DNA of 64,000 nt from Vicinamibacterales bacterium (GTDB taxonomy: Bacteria; Acidobacteriota; Vicinamibacteria; Vicinamibacterales; Fen-181). The notes below the pieces were generated by a model. It was not told the origin of the DNA. It did no database searches and worked only from the letters and a program-made list of their open reading frames with translations. A program made the translations under genes and the position numbers. Location: the NCBI GenBank assembly GCA_036504215.1, contig DASXVO010000043.1, positions 1-64,000 on the forward strand, given 5' to 3'. Of the stretch, positions 1 through 9,278 are shown one piece after another (the first letter of the stretch is position 1; each line of letters begins with the position of its first letter).

Positions 1-17
1 CCCCCCCCCCCACGCCG

Positions 18-230
18 CTACCGTTGGCCACGCCGCAAGGCCACGCCCGGAAGCTCCGAGACCCGGTCCACGTTCACAATCCACCCGCGGTGGGTGCGGA
101 GGAACCGCTCAGGGTTCAGCCGCGTGTCGGGCGTCGAGAACGCCTCGCGCCGGACGAACCTGTCGCGCCCAGCCAGAAACTGATCTCCATCCCGACGGGC
201 CAGCCTCGGATCATCCAGCCTGGTGAGACG
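18..230 (-). pseudogene. LytTR response-regulator C-terminal fragment
   Basis: The minus-strand reading contains GRDRFVRREAFSTP followed by RLNPERFLRTHRGWIVNVDRVSEL. That is the second half of a LytTR DNA-binding domain, as found at the C-terminus of AlgR/LytR-type response regulators. The conserved front of the domain is not recognisable, the receiver domain is missing, and a stop follows shortly after VSEL. Further upstream the frame only shadows the lyase gene on the other strand. It is best read as a truncated relic, or as a gene broken at a contig edge, because the window begins with 11 C's. I see no gene between about 230 and 474. Confidence 0.45.
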
Positions 231-474
231 TTCTACGGTCGTAGTACCCCTCCGATCTTGTCCTGGCCGTGTCGTCTGGCGTAGGTTGCACCGGTCGGGC
301 TTCGGCCCTGCCGGCCTCCCTCGTCCATCTCGCCGCCTTCTTCGTCTGTGCCGCCCCGGTGAATGCCTGCGAGACCCTCGAGGCTGGCGCGCGCGCAGTG
401 GGCTCGCCCGGTGACGTGCGCCCTCCGCCGCATCGAGGTCGGGAAGGAGACGGGGGGCAAGCCAGCGAGTGTCC

Positions 475-502
475 TTGACGGCGACGTCGTATCGTATACA
501 AT
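475..502 (+). promoter_or_regulatory. Promoter with overlapping GTATAC operator-like palindrome
   Basis: TTGACG (475-480) and TACAAT (497-502) are separated by 16 bp and form a good sigma-70-like promoter pointing at the lyase gene that starts at 655. The -10 is embedded in TCGTATACAA (492-501), one base from the palindrome TTGTATACAA. FadR/FCD-type GntR repressors commonly bind palindromes of this kind (family knowledge). Related words occur at 5901-5916 and 6389-6402. A repressor bound here would cover the -10 box. The regulator itself is not in the window. Confidence 0.5.
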
Positions 503-654
503 ATTCTTCGCGCAGCACTCCATGCTCCGGGTTCTCGAGCCGTCCCGTTCCTGGCTCCGGAGCACCTCCCCTGGTGGCTTCGTTCGATCCGCGTGCCCCC
601 TTGGGCTCCGTCGTTGCGGCGGGGAGGAAGATCGGACCACAGGAGAAGGATTCC

Positions 655-2046
655 ATGCCGCCATCCACGTCCGCGCCAACCAGAACCGAACACGACCTGC
701 TCGGCACCGTCGAGGTGCCTGCCGAGGCCCTGTACGGAGCCCAGACCACGCGGGCGCTCCGCAACTTCCCCGTTGACCGCGACCGGCCCCTCGGGAGCTA
801 CCCGACGCTCGTCGAAGGGCTGCTGATGATCAAGCAGGCGACGGCGTTGGCGAACCGCGACGCAGGCCTGCTCGACCGGGTGCGCGCCGACGCGATCATC
901 GCCGCGGCCGGGTCGCTCCTCGAGGCGCGGCGGTTCGACGACTTCCCGATTCACCGGCTCCATGGGGGGGGCGGCACCTCGGCCAACCAGAACACCAACG
1001 AGGTGGTGGCCAATGTCGCCGAGGAACGGCTGGGCGGCACGCGGGGCCAGTACCGGCTCGTGCACCCGAACGATCACGTCAATCTCCACCAGTCGACCAA
1101 CGACGTCGTTCCGACGGCGTGCCACATCGCAGTCGTGCGGGCCTTCCCTGAGGCCGCGCACGCCATCTCCGGGCTGGCCGACGCCTTCCGCGCGAAGGGC
1201 GCGGCGCTCGGCGGGATCCGGCGGATCGGGCGAACCTGCCTGATGGACGCCGTGGACATCACCTTCGCCGACTTGTTCGGCGGCTACGGGGCGTTCCTGG
1301 ACCGCGCCCTGCGGCGGGTGTCGGACGCGGTGGACGCCCTGCACGCGGTCAATCTCGGCGGGACGATCGTCGGCCGAACCTGCGATGTCCCGGCGTCGTA
1401 CTTCGACGGCATCATGCCCGCACTCCGCGCCGTCACGGGCGACGACCGGTACGTCCAGGCGGCCAATCTGTTCGATGCCACCCAGAACCTCGACGACATG
1501 GTCGCCGTGTCCGGCGCCCTGGATCTGCTCGCGCGGGGCCTCGTCAAGATCGCCCAGGACCTGCGGCTCATGAACACCGGGCCGGAAGCGGGGCTGGGAG
1601 AGATCCGGCTGCCGGCCGTGCAGCCCGGCTCCACGTGCATGCCGGGCAAGGTCAACCCGGTCATCCCGGAGTTCGTCATTCAGCTAGCGTTGCAGGTGGC
1701 GGGCTGTCACGCCGCATGCCAGGCGGCGGTGGACCACGGCGAACTGGATCTCAACGTCTGGGAGAGCCTGGTCGTGTCGAACGTGCTCGATGCCATGGCT
1801 CTACTCGCGAACGCGTCCGCGACGCTTCAGGAGCGGAGTATCGCGGGCCTCGAAGCCGATGCCGCCCGCAACGAGCGGCACGCCGACACGATCATCCCGC
1901 TCCTCACCCGGCAGAAGGCGCGGCACTCGTACTCGGTCATTAGCGACATCGCCGCCCGGGCCGGCGGCGACCTCACGAAGCTCCGGAAGCTCCTGAAGGA
2001 ACACGACGAGGCCGCCCAGCGCCAGGATCCCGATCCGGCGTCGTAG
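655..2046 (+). CDS. Aspartase/fumarase-superfamily lyase (AspA-like paralogue)
   Basis: This 463-residue protein belongs to the aspartase/fumarase/argininosuccinate lyase superfamily. These enzymes eliminate ammonia, or another leaving group, from a substrate to give fumarate. It has an N-terminal YGAQTTRALRNFP segment, the substrate-site HPNDHVNLHQSTND segment and the signature GSTCMPGKVNPVIPE, with the flexible-loop serine and lysine retained. It is shorter on conserved context and more diverged than the second copy at 54593; for instance TCMPGKVNPVIPEFVIQLA replaces the usual SIMPGKVNPSVPEMVNQVC. I chose the ATG at 655 because AGGAGAAGG lies just upstream and the upstream extension lacks family similarity. 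It has its own promoter with an operator-like palindrome and sits beside a TonB receptor and catabolic relics. It may therefore act on a substrate other than aspartate; that is inference. Confidence 0.85.
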   Translation: MPPSTSAPTRTEHDLLGTVEVPAEALYGAQTTRALRNFPVDRDRPLGSYPTLVEGLLMIKQATALANRDAGLLDRVRADAIIAAAGSLLEARRFDDFPIHRLHGGGGTSANQNTNEVVANVAEERLGGTRGQYRLVHPNDHVNLHQSTNDVVPTACHIAVVRAFPEAAHAISGLADAFRAKGAALGGIRRIGRTCLMDAVDITFADLFGGYGAFLDRALRRVSDAVDALHAVNLGGTIVGRTCDVPASYFDGIMPALRAVTGDDRYVQAANLFDATQNLDDMVAVSGALDLLARGLVKIAQDLRLMNTGPEAGLGEIRLPAVQPGSTCMPGKVNPVIPEFVIQLALQVAGCHAACQAAVDHGELDLNVWESLVVSNVLDAMALLANASATLQERSIAGLEADAARNERHADTIIPLLTRQKARHSYSVISDIAARAGGDLTKLRKLLKEHDEAAQRQDPDPAS

Positions 2047-2577
2047 GCAGGAACGGCGGGGCGCGGGCAGACTGTCTTCGAACGCCGCCATTTCGGCGAG
2101 GGCCGTCTCCGGCTCGAGCGTCATGCGCGTTCCGGTCTGCGCCATCTCGATCAAGAGATCGGGCGGGTCCACATTCGGCGAGCCTCGGTTGACGACGTTG
2201 CGCAGCACCTTTACCCGCGCCAGCCGGCCCGCCCAGCCGCTGAAGTGAGCGGCTTGCTCGATCGACAGCGGCGCCGCGCCCGCGGTGACGACTGTCATCT
2301 GGTTGGTCGGAGTACGCGGCACGACGATGGTCGCCGTCAACGGATCGCCGCCGTACATCCAGCCGCCGTCGTCGCCGGGGCCCTTCCGTGAGACAGTCCG
2401 GCCGTCCGCGTCCCACTCGAGCCGCACCATTCGAGAGGTCAGCACCGTGAAGCGCGCGGATCCGGCCACCACCATCGCCCTCGGATCCGCTACAGGATCC
2501 GAGGGCGACGCGAGCACCGGCAAAGCCGGCAGGAGCCAGGCGACCACGAGTCCAAAGAGCGTCGCGTGTCTTTTCAT
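2047..2577 (-). pseudogene. Glycoside hydrolase family 31 relic with catalytic core deleted
   Basis: The reading starts at MKRHATLFGLVVAW, a signal peptide ending ALPVLAS. It is followed by RFTVLTSRMVRLEWDADGR, the hallmark of the GH31 N-terminal beta-sandwich. It then passes directly into a GWMYGGDPLTATIVVPRTP segment and a tail (LLIEMAQTGTRMTLEPETA) that look like the far C-terminal part of such enzymes. The (beta/alpha)8 barrel that should lie between, several hundred residues, is absent. The frame has no stop before it runs into the 3' end of the lyase gene. I infer an internal deletion plus loss of the natural end. The GH31 assignment rests on the N-terminal motif and is moderately secure; the C-terminal match is weaker. 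Confidence 0.5.
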
Positions 2578-2677
2578 GGATGCACCCGTCTGGATGGGGA
2601 ATCCCGAGTCGTCGTGACGCAACTTCTCTGGCAGGCGTCGAGAAGGCGTCGTGCAGGCGGGGACTCGACAGGAAGGA

Positions 2678-2697
2678 GGACGGCCCGAAGGCCGTCC
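2678..2697 (-). terminator. Hairpin terminator candidate after the TonB receptor
   Basis: A perfect stem GGACGGCC, loop CGAA, GGCCGTCC lies 24 nt beyond the receptor stop codon at 2722 on the minus strand. There is no clear U-tract, so it could be a processing or pausing hairpin rather than a classical intrinsic terminator. Confidence 0.5.
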
Positions 2698-2721
2698 ACC
2701 AGGGCTGAGGCGTGCCCGTGC

Positions 2722-5468
2722 TCAGAACGCGACGCGGACGCCGACCTGGAAACTCCGCCCCGGCGCCCACCCGGCCGGGATGCCGTATTGGGTGCCCGCA
2801 TTCTCGGTAATCGCCGTCGCGTAGCCCGCGTTCGGGAGGTTGAACACGTCGACGTAGACACCGGCCGTCCGGCGCGCCGAGCCGATCGGGAACGTCTTCT
2901 CGAAGCGCATGTCGAACTGATTCAGCACGGGGCACCGGTACGTGCTGCGGCTCTCGACACGCACGCTCTGGTTGCCCTGCGCCAACCCTCGGATCGTCAC
3001 GAGGCGGCCGTAGGGAGCGCCACTCGCGACGCGGTAGTTCGCGCTGATGGTCGCCCCGCCGACGTACTTGACACTCGGCAGGCGATAGGTGCCGCTGAAG
3101 AGGAAGTTCTCGGGCTGGGCAAAGGAGCCGACCCCGTACGCATTGAGCCTGGCGTTCGGGTTCGCCCATTCGCCGGTCTGGGCCGTATCGCCGAAGGTGC
3201 CGATGTTGGTCCCGGTGTAGTCGTCCACCTGTCCCATCGATTTCGAGTGGGTGTAGGACACCTGCATCTGCCAGTTGTGCGAGAAGCGCTTCTTGGCGAT
3301 CAGCATGAACGCGTCGTAGTTGCGCGTCGCGTCGCCGGGGTTCGTCAAGGTGAAGAAGATCTTGCCGGGGTTGAGCAGGCTGTAGACCGTCAGCATCTGC
3401 CCGTCGTCGGCCGTGCCGAGCACGTTGTCCTGCCCCGGGTCCTGCTTCTGCACCGCCTGCCACTGCGATCCGGAATCGACCACCGCCAGGATGTCCTGGT
3501 AGTTCCGGTGCACGTACTGGACCGTGACGCCGAAATCGGGGAAGATCTCGCGCTCGAAGGCGATGGTGAACTGCCGCGCGCTCGGCTGCTTCACGTTCGG
3601 GTCGATGACGATGTTGCCCGGCTGCACCGTCTGGCTCTTGTAGGTCAGCGACCCGTTCGCGTTGATCCCGTAGGTGATCCTCGGCGACCAGTTGCTGAAG
3701 TCGAGGTAGCCGTACTGGCCGGTCCCGAACTGGTCGTGGGACCACCCATAGTGCACGCGCAGCAGCGTCTTATGATCCCCGAGGATGTCCCAGGCGGCGC
3801 CGATCCGCGGGTCGATCATGTTCGTGCTGAACACGTCGCTCTGCATGGGAATCGACCCGCGGTACTGGCTGTACCGGATGCCCGGTTCGACCGTGAGATT
3901 TCTGACGACGGTCCAGGTGTCCTGCACGAAGAACGTGTTTCGTCGCGACGTGGCATTCGTCGTCTGGCCGTTGAAGTAGACCACCTGGCTCGCTTTGCCA
4001 TTGGCGTCCTGATACAGCCGCCCGCCCGGAATACCCGACCAGGTCGTCCCGCTTCCCCGCTCGATCTCCATGCCGGCCTTGAGCGCGTGGCTGATGCCCA
4101 CGCGATCGTTCACCCACCGGGTCACATTGGTGACGAACGTGTCGCGCCGGTTGCAGTTTGTGTTCGGGCCGGCGTAGTTGCCGGACGAGAGCCCCGTCAC
4201 CGTGTCCTGGTGGGGGTACGGACCATCGAGGGTGTTCGGCGCGCGGGGGGCAGGAAGTCCTGCTCGGTGCGCAGGCCGCCGATGCGCGCCTCGTACAACG
4301 TCTTGTCGTTGATGGTCCAGGTCAACCGCGTGTTGTACAACGTCTTCGGGATCCAACTGGTGTTCGACACGCTGCTGGTCATCGAGGTCGCCGTCGGGTT
4401 GATGTCGTCGGCGTCCCGCTCGATGAACCCTTCGATTCTGACCGCGGTGGCCGGCGACCAGTTCACCTTGCCCAGGTAGCGCTTCCAGTGCTCGTTGGCG
4501 GCCACCGGATTGCCGTCGGGCCCCGGGAGCGCGCCCATGTTGACGTACTCGTTCCGGTAGACATCGGCGCCGGCGAAGAAGAACAACTTGTCCTTCACGA
4601 TGGGGCCGCCGCCCTGGAAGGTCGCTTCCCAGCGCGACAGGACCTTCTGCGTTGACGCGAACTTGGCCTGGAGCGCCGGGCTGAGCGAGCCGAAGTTCTT
4701 GGCCACCCAGCTCTCGCGCGTGGTGAAGTAGTCGAACAGGCCGGAGAAGATGTTGCTGCCCGACTTCATGATCATGTTCGAGACCGTGCCGGTGAACTCG
4801 CCGTACTCGGCGTTCGCCCCGAGCGACACCACCTGCACTTCCTGCATCCAGCTGTAGTTGAGGGACGAGCTCTGGATGTTGCCCACGATCGCCGACGGAA
4901 CGCCGTCGACCATCATGTTGTTGGCGTCGCGGAAGCCGCCGTGAGCCGTGCGGGTGGTCGTGATGCCTGGCGCCATGGCGAAGATTTCTTGGGGCCGGGT
5001 GGTGCGGTTGCCGAACGGAAGGTTCTGAAGGAACGTCTCGTCAACCTTCATCGTCGAGGCCGCCGTCTTCACGTCGACGACCGGTGTGGCGCCGGTGACG
5101 GTGACCGTTTCGGTCATGCTGCCGACGGCCACTGCGAGGTCGACGGTGACGGTGGTGCTCGCCGCCACCTGCAGGCCGGTCCGCTTGATGGTCTGGAAGC
5201 CCTGGAGCGCGGCTTCCACCGTGTAGACCCCGGGCGGCAGGTTGGAGAAGCGATAGGTGCCGTCGGCGCTCGTCACGGCGGTCTGCGCGCCGCCGACCAT
5301 GTTGGGGCTCGTGAGCGTCAACGTGACGCCGGGCAGCACGCCGCCGCTGCTGTCCTTGATCGTGCCGATGATCTGCGACCGTGTCTGACCGGAGGCCGCT
5401 GGCGGGTTGATCGCACCAATCAGAATCACGCCCACGACCAGGATCATCCAACGTCTGCGCACGTGCAT
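2722..5468 (-). pseudogene. TonB-dependent receptor, Oar-like, with single-base frameshift
   Basis: The two halves of one outer-membrane receptor lie in different frames. The first half starts at 5468 (MHVRRRWMILVVGVIL, RBS GGGAGAAG) and has a signal peptide, a carboxypeptidase-regulatory beta-sandwich (IIGTIKDSSGGVLPGVTLTL) and a plug region (EFTGTVSNMIMKSGSN). It runs on to GGLRTEQDFLPP. The barrel half continues in the other frame from PNTLDGPYPHQDTVTG to the terminal FQVGVRVAF, giving about 915 residues in all. The switch falls in a run of six G on the plus strand (4245-4250). Adding one C to the coding strand restores LPPRAPNTLDGP. This could be a real mutation, a phase-variable tract or a sequencing error. 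The neighbouring lyase and glycosidase relic suggest import of a glycan or glycoconjugate. Confidence 0.85.
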
Positions 5469-5900
5469 GCCACTTCTCCCTCTCGATGGGAACGACCGGC
5501 GCGCCCGCAGGATTGCGGGCGACGCGAGCACCAAAGCGGGCCGCCGGAGCCCTTCCCCGGACGACTCTTGCCGACACGACGCTGCTTCTACGACGTCACC
5601 GTCTTCATCGCGATCCCGCGAACGTGCGCATCGAATTACTCGCACTGGCGCGTCAACCGATCGAGCAGTTGGAAGGTCCCGCGAGTCCTTCCTGCCGCCG
5701 GGCGCGGACTGCCATTGATGCAAGACGAAGAGCACCGCGGTGCTGTCGGGGGAAATCACTGGCGACATCCTGTTGGCCGCCAGGTGGCCCGACGCGCTCG
5801 AGACGGGCATGGCGATCACGTCGTCGACGATCCTCTGCATGCTTGGTCCCCAGCGGTGGCGGCGAGCGGGTGTGCCGTGTGAATGCACGAAGATCGCGAG
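5469..5900 (-). other. Receptor upstream region without a convincing gene
   Basis: About 430 bp lie between the receptor start and the promoter-like site at 5901-5916. One minus-strand frame stays open through it, giving RIVDDVIAMPVSSASGHLAA and beyond, but I recognise no family and see no RBS. If transcription starts near 5895, most of this would be a long untranslated leader. It may equally contain further gene debris. Confidence 0.4.
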
Positions 5901-5916
5901 TATTATATACAATATT
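5901..5916 (-). promoter_or_regulatory. AT-rich operator/promoter element, copy 2
   Basis: The element reads TATTATATACAATATT on the plus strand. It contains TTATATACAA, one mismatch from TTGTATACAA, and shares ATACAATATT with the site at 475-502. On the minus strand the complement carries a TATAAT hexamer oriented toward the TonB receptor. Such an AT-rich island is exceptional in this GC-rich sequence. Confidence 0.45.
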
Positions 5917-5925
5917 GCAGTGACA

Positions 5926-6332
5926 TCAGGCGGCGCCGAGTGCTCGCGCACACTCCGGGCCGGGCGCATCGCGCGAGTAGTGCTGCTCGAGTCGCGCGGT
6001 CATACCCTCGAGCGTCGTTGGTGCGCCAGGGTAATCGGACGCAACGACCGGGTCTGTGGCGTACAGAATCCTGTTCTGGTACTTCAGGAGGAACGCGCGC
6101 GCCTTGTCGGGCGGCGGGATGACGACCGAGCCACGCCGCGAGGAGGTCGAGGGCGTACTCGAGGCTCGAATCGCTGGTCGTCGATCATGACGAAGCGGCC
6201 GTCCGGGTCTTCGAGCCTCATGCCGATATCTTTGGCGACCTTCACCGCGACGGCTTTGCGCGACAAGTCCGCCGCCACGGCGTCCAGCGTGGTCCGCTCC
6301 CAGTCAGGGCTGGCCCAGTTGGTCAGGTTGAA
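5926..6332 (-). pseudogene. Amidohydrolase (metal-dependent TIM-barrel) relic with deletions
   Basis: The pieces are in family order but in different frames. The first is FNLTNWASPDWERT followed by DIGMRLEDPDGRFVMIDDQRFEP. A shifted LEYALDLLAAWLGRHPAA remnant comes next, and then PPDKARAFLLKYQNRILYATDPVV to a stop at 5926-5928. These are typical of COG2159 amidohydrolases (KDLGMR, IDDPRF, LKYQDRILYGTD). The start and the barrel segments between the pieces, including the His metal ligands, are gone. It lies between two related operator-like sites and probably belonged to the same regulon as the receptor and the lyase. Confidence 0.65.
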
Positions 6333-6388
6333 AGAAGTGGTTCAGTCGAACCGGCCGGGAAAGACCCGCCACGCCGGTCGACTGTGCA

Positions 6389-6402
6389 GTATATAATACA
6401 TG
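6389..6402. promoter_or_regulatory. AT-rich operator/promoter element, copy 3
   Basis: GTATATAATACATG contains TATAAT on the plus strand. On the complement it contains TATTATATAC, identical to the first ten bases of the element at 5901. It lies just upstream of the amidohydrolase relic on the minus strand and of the sulfatase relic on the plus strand, so its original target is ambiguous. Confidence 0.4.
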
Positions 6403-6688
6403 ATATCCCTGTTCCGGACGACCCCCCGATCCGGCCGCACGTCACCCGGCTCAGATCGTCGCCCCTGGAGGCACGGCTCATGCTCACGCGCGCGCTGTCT
6501 TCTCGCGGTCGCCGACGCCGCAGTCCTGGCCGCTGCTCATCTCCACAGCCAAACCACCCCCGCCGCCGGGGCACGCACCGACGACCGTCGTCGCCAGCAC
6601 CGCGCCCTGCACCTGCATGAAGGACGGGCCCTGTGCCCGCGAACCGCGCGAACACCGCACGGCTGTCTGAAACAGCGCGGGTGCCCGT

Positions 6689-6892
6689 ATGGCGATCCGA
6701 ACAGGCATGAGACGTCGCGACTTCCTCAGCCTCGTCGGCGCCGGCACGGCCGGTGTCTGCTCACCCGCGTGGCGTGCCGCGTTCGGCGCACCGACTGCGC
6801 CGAGGACCCGCAAGCCGAACATCGTCTTCTTCCTCATGGACGGCCAGGACGGAAACGGCCATCGCTCAACCGGCTCGCGGCGAGCCGGTTGA
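6689..6892 (+). pseudogene. N-terminal stub of a Tat-exported sulfatase
   Basis: The 67-residue reading has a twin-arginine signal (MRRRDFLSLVGAGTAG) followed by KPNIVFFLMDGQDGNGH. That is the opening beta-strand and first metal-site aspartates of formylglycine sulfatases (consensus RPNIVFIxxDD). The protein stops after another dozen residues; the CxPSR active-site region and about 400 residues are missing. The flanking 6403-6688 has only short open frames without recognisable domains. Confidence 0.6.
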
Positions 6893-6927
6893 ACGTGACT
6901 CACAGCTAATCCGGGGAGTGGCTTCTG

Positions 6928-9051
6928 ATGCGTGGTCGTTTCTCCAGGAACATTGTGTGGACCGCATGCGCGGTCGTGGCTGGCCTTTCCACGTCGGTGT
7001 CCGCGGCAGCGGCGGGCCCGCCGCCCGCCCCCCTTCTCAGGCCACCGGCCGTGCCGCTCGTCGTCCATGACCCGTACTTCTCGATCTGGTCCCCGGCCGA
7101 TCGACTCACCGATGATGCGACGATGCACTGGACGGGAAAGCCCCAGCCGCTGACGTCGCTGATCCGGGTTGACGGCGTGCCGTATCGGCTGATGGGCGTC
7201 AGTCAAGGTGCCAGGACCACCGCGGCGCTGCTCCAGAAGTCGGTGATCGTCCATCCGACGCGCACGGTCTACACGTTCGCCAACGCGCAGATCCAGGTCA
7301 CGCTGACGTTTCTCACGCCCTCGCTGCCGTCGAACCTGGATCTGCTCTCGAGGCCGGTCACGTATCTGATGTGGCAAGTCGCCTCGGCGGACGGCGCCAG
7401 CCATCGCGTCCAGGTGTACGTCGATTGCGGGGCCGAGATCGCAGTCGACACGCCCGAGCAGGCCGTCGGTCTCGACTATCCAGTGATCAGTGGCCTGCAG
7501 GTGGCCAGGATCGGTACACCCGATCAACCGGTGCTGCAACGCGCCGGAGACGATCTGCGAATCGACTGGGGCTATGGGTACCTGGCGGCGCCGGCTCGGC
7601 CAGGCGTGCGCGTGGTCGGCGGCCAGGGAAGCCAACTGCGCCGGAGTTTCCTCGGTGACGGGACCGTTCAGGCACCGGCGGGTCCGCTGGCCGCGACGCC
7701 CGTGGCCAAGTCGCGGCTCGCGATGGCGGCAGTCTGGGATCTGGGCTCGGTGCAGCGCGGGTCCGCCGCGTCGTGCTGGGGCATGCTGGCTTACGACGAT
7801 GTTTTCTCGATCCGGTACTTCTCGCAGGACCTGCGGGCGTACTGGCGCCGCAACGGGGCGACCATGGACACGGTGCTCGTCGCGGCTGCGCGCGAACGGG
7901 ACGAGCTCGATGCCGAGTCGGAGGCCTTCGACCGGGAGCTGATGCAGGATCTCGAGCGCGCGGGCGGACCGAGGTACGCCGCCATCGGAGCGCTCGCATT
8001 CCGGCAGACGTTCGCCTCGACGAAACTCGCGGCTGACACGAACGGCCAGCCGCTGCTCTTTCCGAAGGAGCATTTCAGCGGCGGGTTCATCGCCACCGTC
8101 GATGTCATCTATCCGATGGCGCCGCAGTATCTGCTTTTCGGACCCGCCCTGACGAAGGCGATGCTCGTCCCGATTCTCGACTACGCCAAATCCCCTCGGT
8201 GGACGTTCCCCTTCGCTCCGCACGACCTCGGCAAGTACCCGCAGGCGACCGGGCCGGTGTACGGCGGCGGGGAGAAGACCGAGACGAACCAGATGCCGGT
8301 CGAGGAGTCCGGCAACATGCTGATCCTGGTCGCGGCGGTCGCCCAGGCGGAAGGGCACGCCGGCTTCGCGGAGCGTTACTGGCCCTTGCTCGTGAAATGG
8401 GCGGAGTATCTCAGTGCGAAAGGGTTCGATCCCGAGAATCAGCTGTGCACGGACGATTTCGCGGGCCATCTCGCCCACAACGTGAATCTGTCCGCGAAAA
8501 CGATCATCGCGCTTGGTGCCTTCGCCCGGCTGGCGGAGCTTCACGGTGACGGCGCTCTCGCGAAGGAGTACCGCACGCTGGCGGAGCAGTTCGCTGCCAG
8601 GTGGACCAAAGAGTCCGACGACGGCGACCATTCCCGACTCGCCTTCGATCGGCCCGGCACGTGGAGCCAGAAGTACAACCTGGTGTGGGATCGGCTGCTT
8701 GGTCTGAACCTCTTTCCATCGGCGGTCGCGAAGAAGGAAATGGCGTTCTACCTTCGCACGCAACACCAGTTCGGGCTCCCGCTCGACAACCGGAGCCTCT
8801 ACACGAAGCTCGACTGGACGTTGTGGTCCGCCACGTTGACCGGGGTGCAGGCCGACTTCGAGGCGTTGACCGATCGGGTCTTCACCTTCCTGAACAAAAC
8901 GCCGCAGCGTGTGCCGATGACGGACTGGTTCTGGACCCACGATGCGACGAAGGTGAATTTCCAGGCGAGGCCGGTGGTTGGCGGCATCTTTCTGCGCTTG
9001 CTCTACGACCGCCCGGTGTGGCGGAAGTGGGCCGATCGCGGTGGACGGTGA
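6928..9051 (+). CDS. Secreted DUF4965/DUF5127/DUF1793 glutaminase-A-like protein
   Basis: The 707-residue protein has a signal peptide (ending VSAAAAG). The mature part opens with VPLVVHDPYFSIWSPADRLTDD, the hallmark of the DUF5127/DUF4964 module. The central and C-terminal regions form an (alpha/alpha)-toroid typical of DUF4965 and DUF1793, with GGGEKTETNQMPVEESGNML and a C-terminal YTKLDWTLWSATLT. Fungal relatives include glutaminase A (GtaA), and many bacterial members sit in glycan-use loci. The substrate here is therefore uncertain. The start is supported by GGGGAG about 9 nt before the ATG. Length and motifs look complete, so this gene survived the decay seen upstream. Confidence 0.85.
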   Translation: MRGRFSRNIVWTACAVVAGLSTSVSAAAAGPPPAPLLRPPAVPLVVHDPYFSIWSPADRLTDDATMHWTGKPQPLTSLIRVDGVPYRLMGVSQGARTTAALLQKSVIVHPTRTVYTFANAQIQVTLTFLTPSLPSNLDLLSRPVTYLMWQVASADGASHRVQVYVDCGAEIAVDTPEQAVGLDYPVISGLQVARIGTPDQPVLQRAGDDLRIDWGYGYLAAPARPGVRVVGGQGSQLRRSFLGDGTVQAPAGPLAATPVAKSRLAMAAVWDLGSVQRGSAASCWGMLAYDDVFSIRYFSQDLRAYWRRNGATMDTVLVAAARERDELDAESEAFDRELMQDLERAGGPRYAAIGALAFRQTFASTKLAADTNGQPLLFPKEHFSGGFIATVDVIYPMAPQYLLFGPALTKAMLVPILDYAKSPRWTFPFAPHDLGKYPQATGPVYGGGEKTETNQMPVEESGNMLILVAAVAQAEGHAGFAERYWPLLVKWAEYLSAKGFDPENQLCTDDFAGHLAHNVNLSAKTIIALGAFARLAELHGDGALAKEYRTLAEQFAARWTKESDDGDHSRLAFDRPGTWSQKYNLVWDRLLGLNLFPSAVAKKEMAFYLRTQHQFGLPLDNRSLYTKLDWTLWSATLTGVQADFEALTDRVFTFLNKTPQRVPMTDWFWTHDATKVNFQARPVVGGIFLRLLYDRPVWRKWADRGGR

Positions 9052-9063
9052 CGACCGTCGACC
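9040..9063 (+). terminator. Hairpin overlapping the DUF4965 gene stop
   Basis: GGTGGACGGT (9040-9049), a GACG loop and ACCGTCGACC (9054-9063) pair at nine of ten positions. The stop codon lies inside the hairpin. No U-tract follows. Confidence 0.3.
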
Positions 9064-9278
9064 AGGAGCCGAGCGTGGTCTCTCGGGGTCGTCCGGCTCC
9101 CGCCGATACGCAGGCGACCGGTCGAAACGCGGTGTCTGGGGCCGCAAGTAGCACAGTCGTCGGCATATCGCCTGCGGTTTTGCGGTGGCACGTGTGAGAT
9201 CAACTGCATCCAAGCGTTGATGACAGGCTGACGGTGGATTCGGCCGGCAGCCACATTCCAATCGAGGAGGTTCGTTCC

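Noticed and set aside
2566-4479. Plus-strand 637-codon open frame opposite the frameshifted receptor
   Set aside because: Antisense shadow of the receptor coding sequence. It does not stop at biological boundaries and has no family.
6484-9261. Minus-strand open frame of 925 codons opposite the DUF4965 gene
   Set aside because: It lies exactly antisense to a gene with a signal peptide, RBS and family motifs. The composition is that of a shadow frame in high-GC DNA (Arg/Pro/His rich), with no domain.
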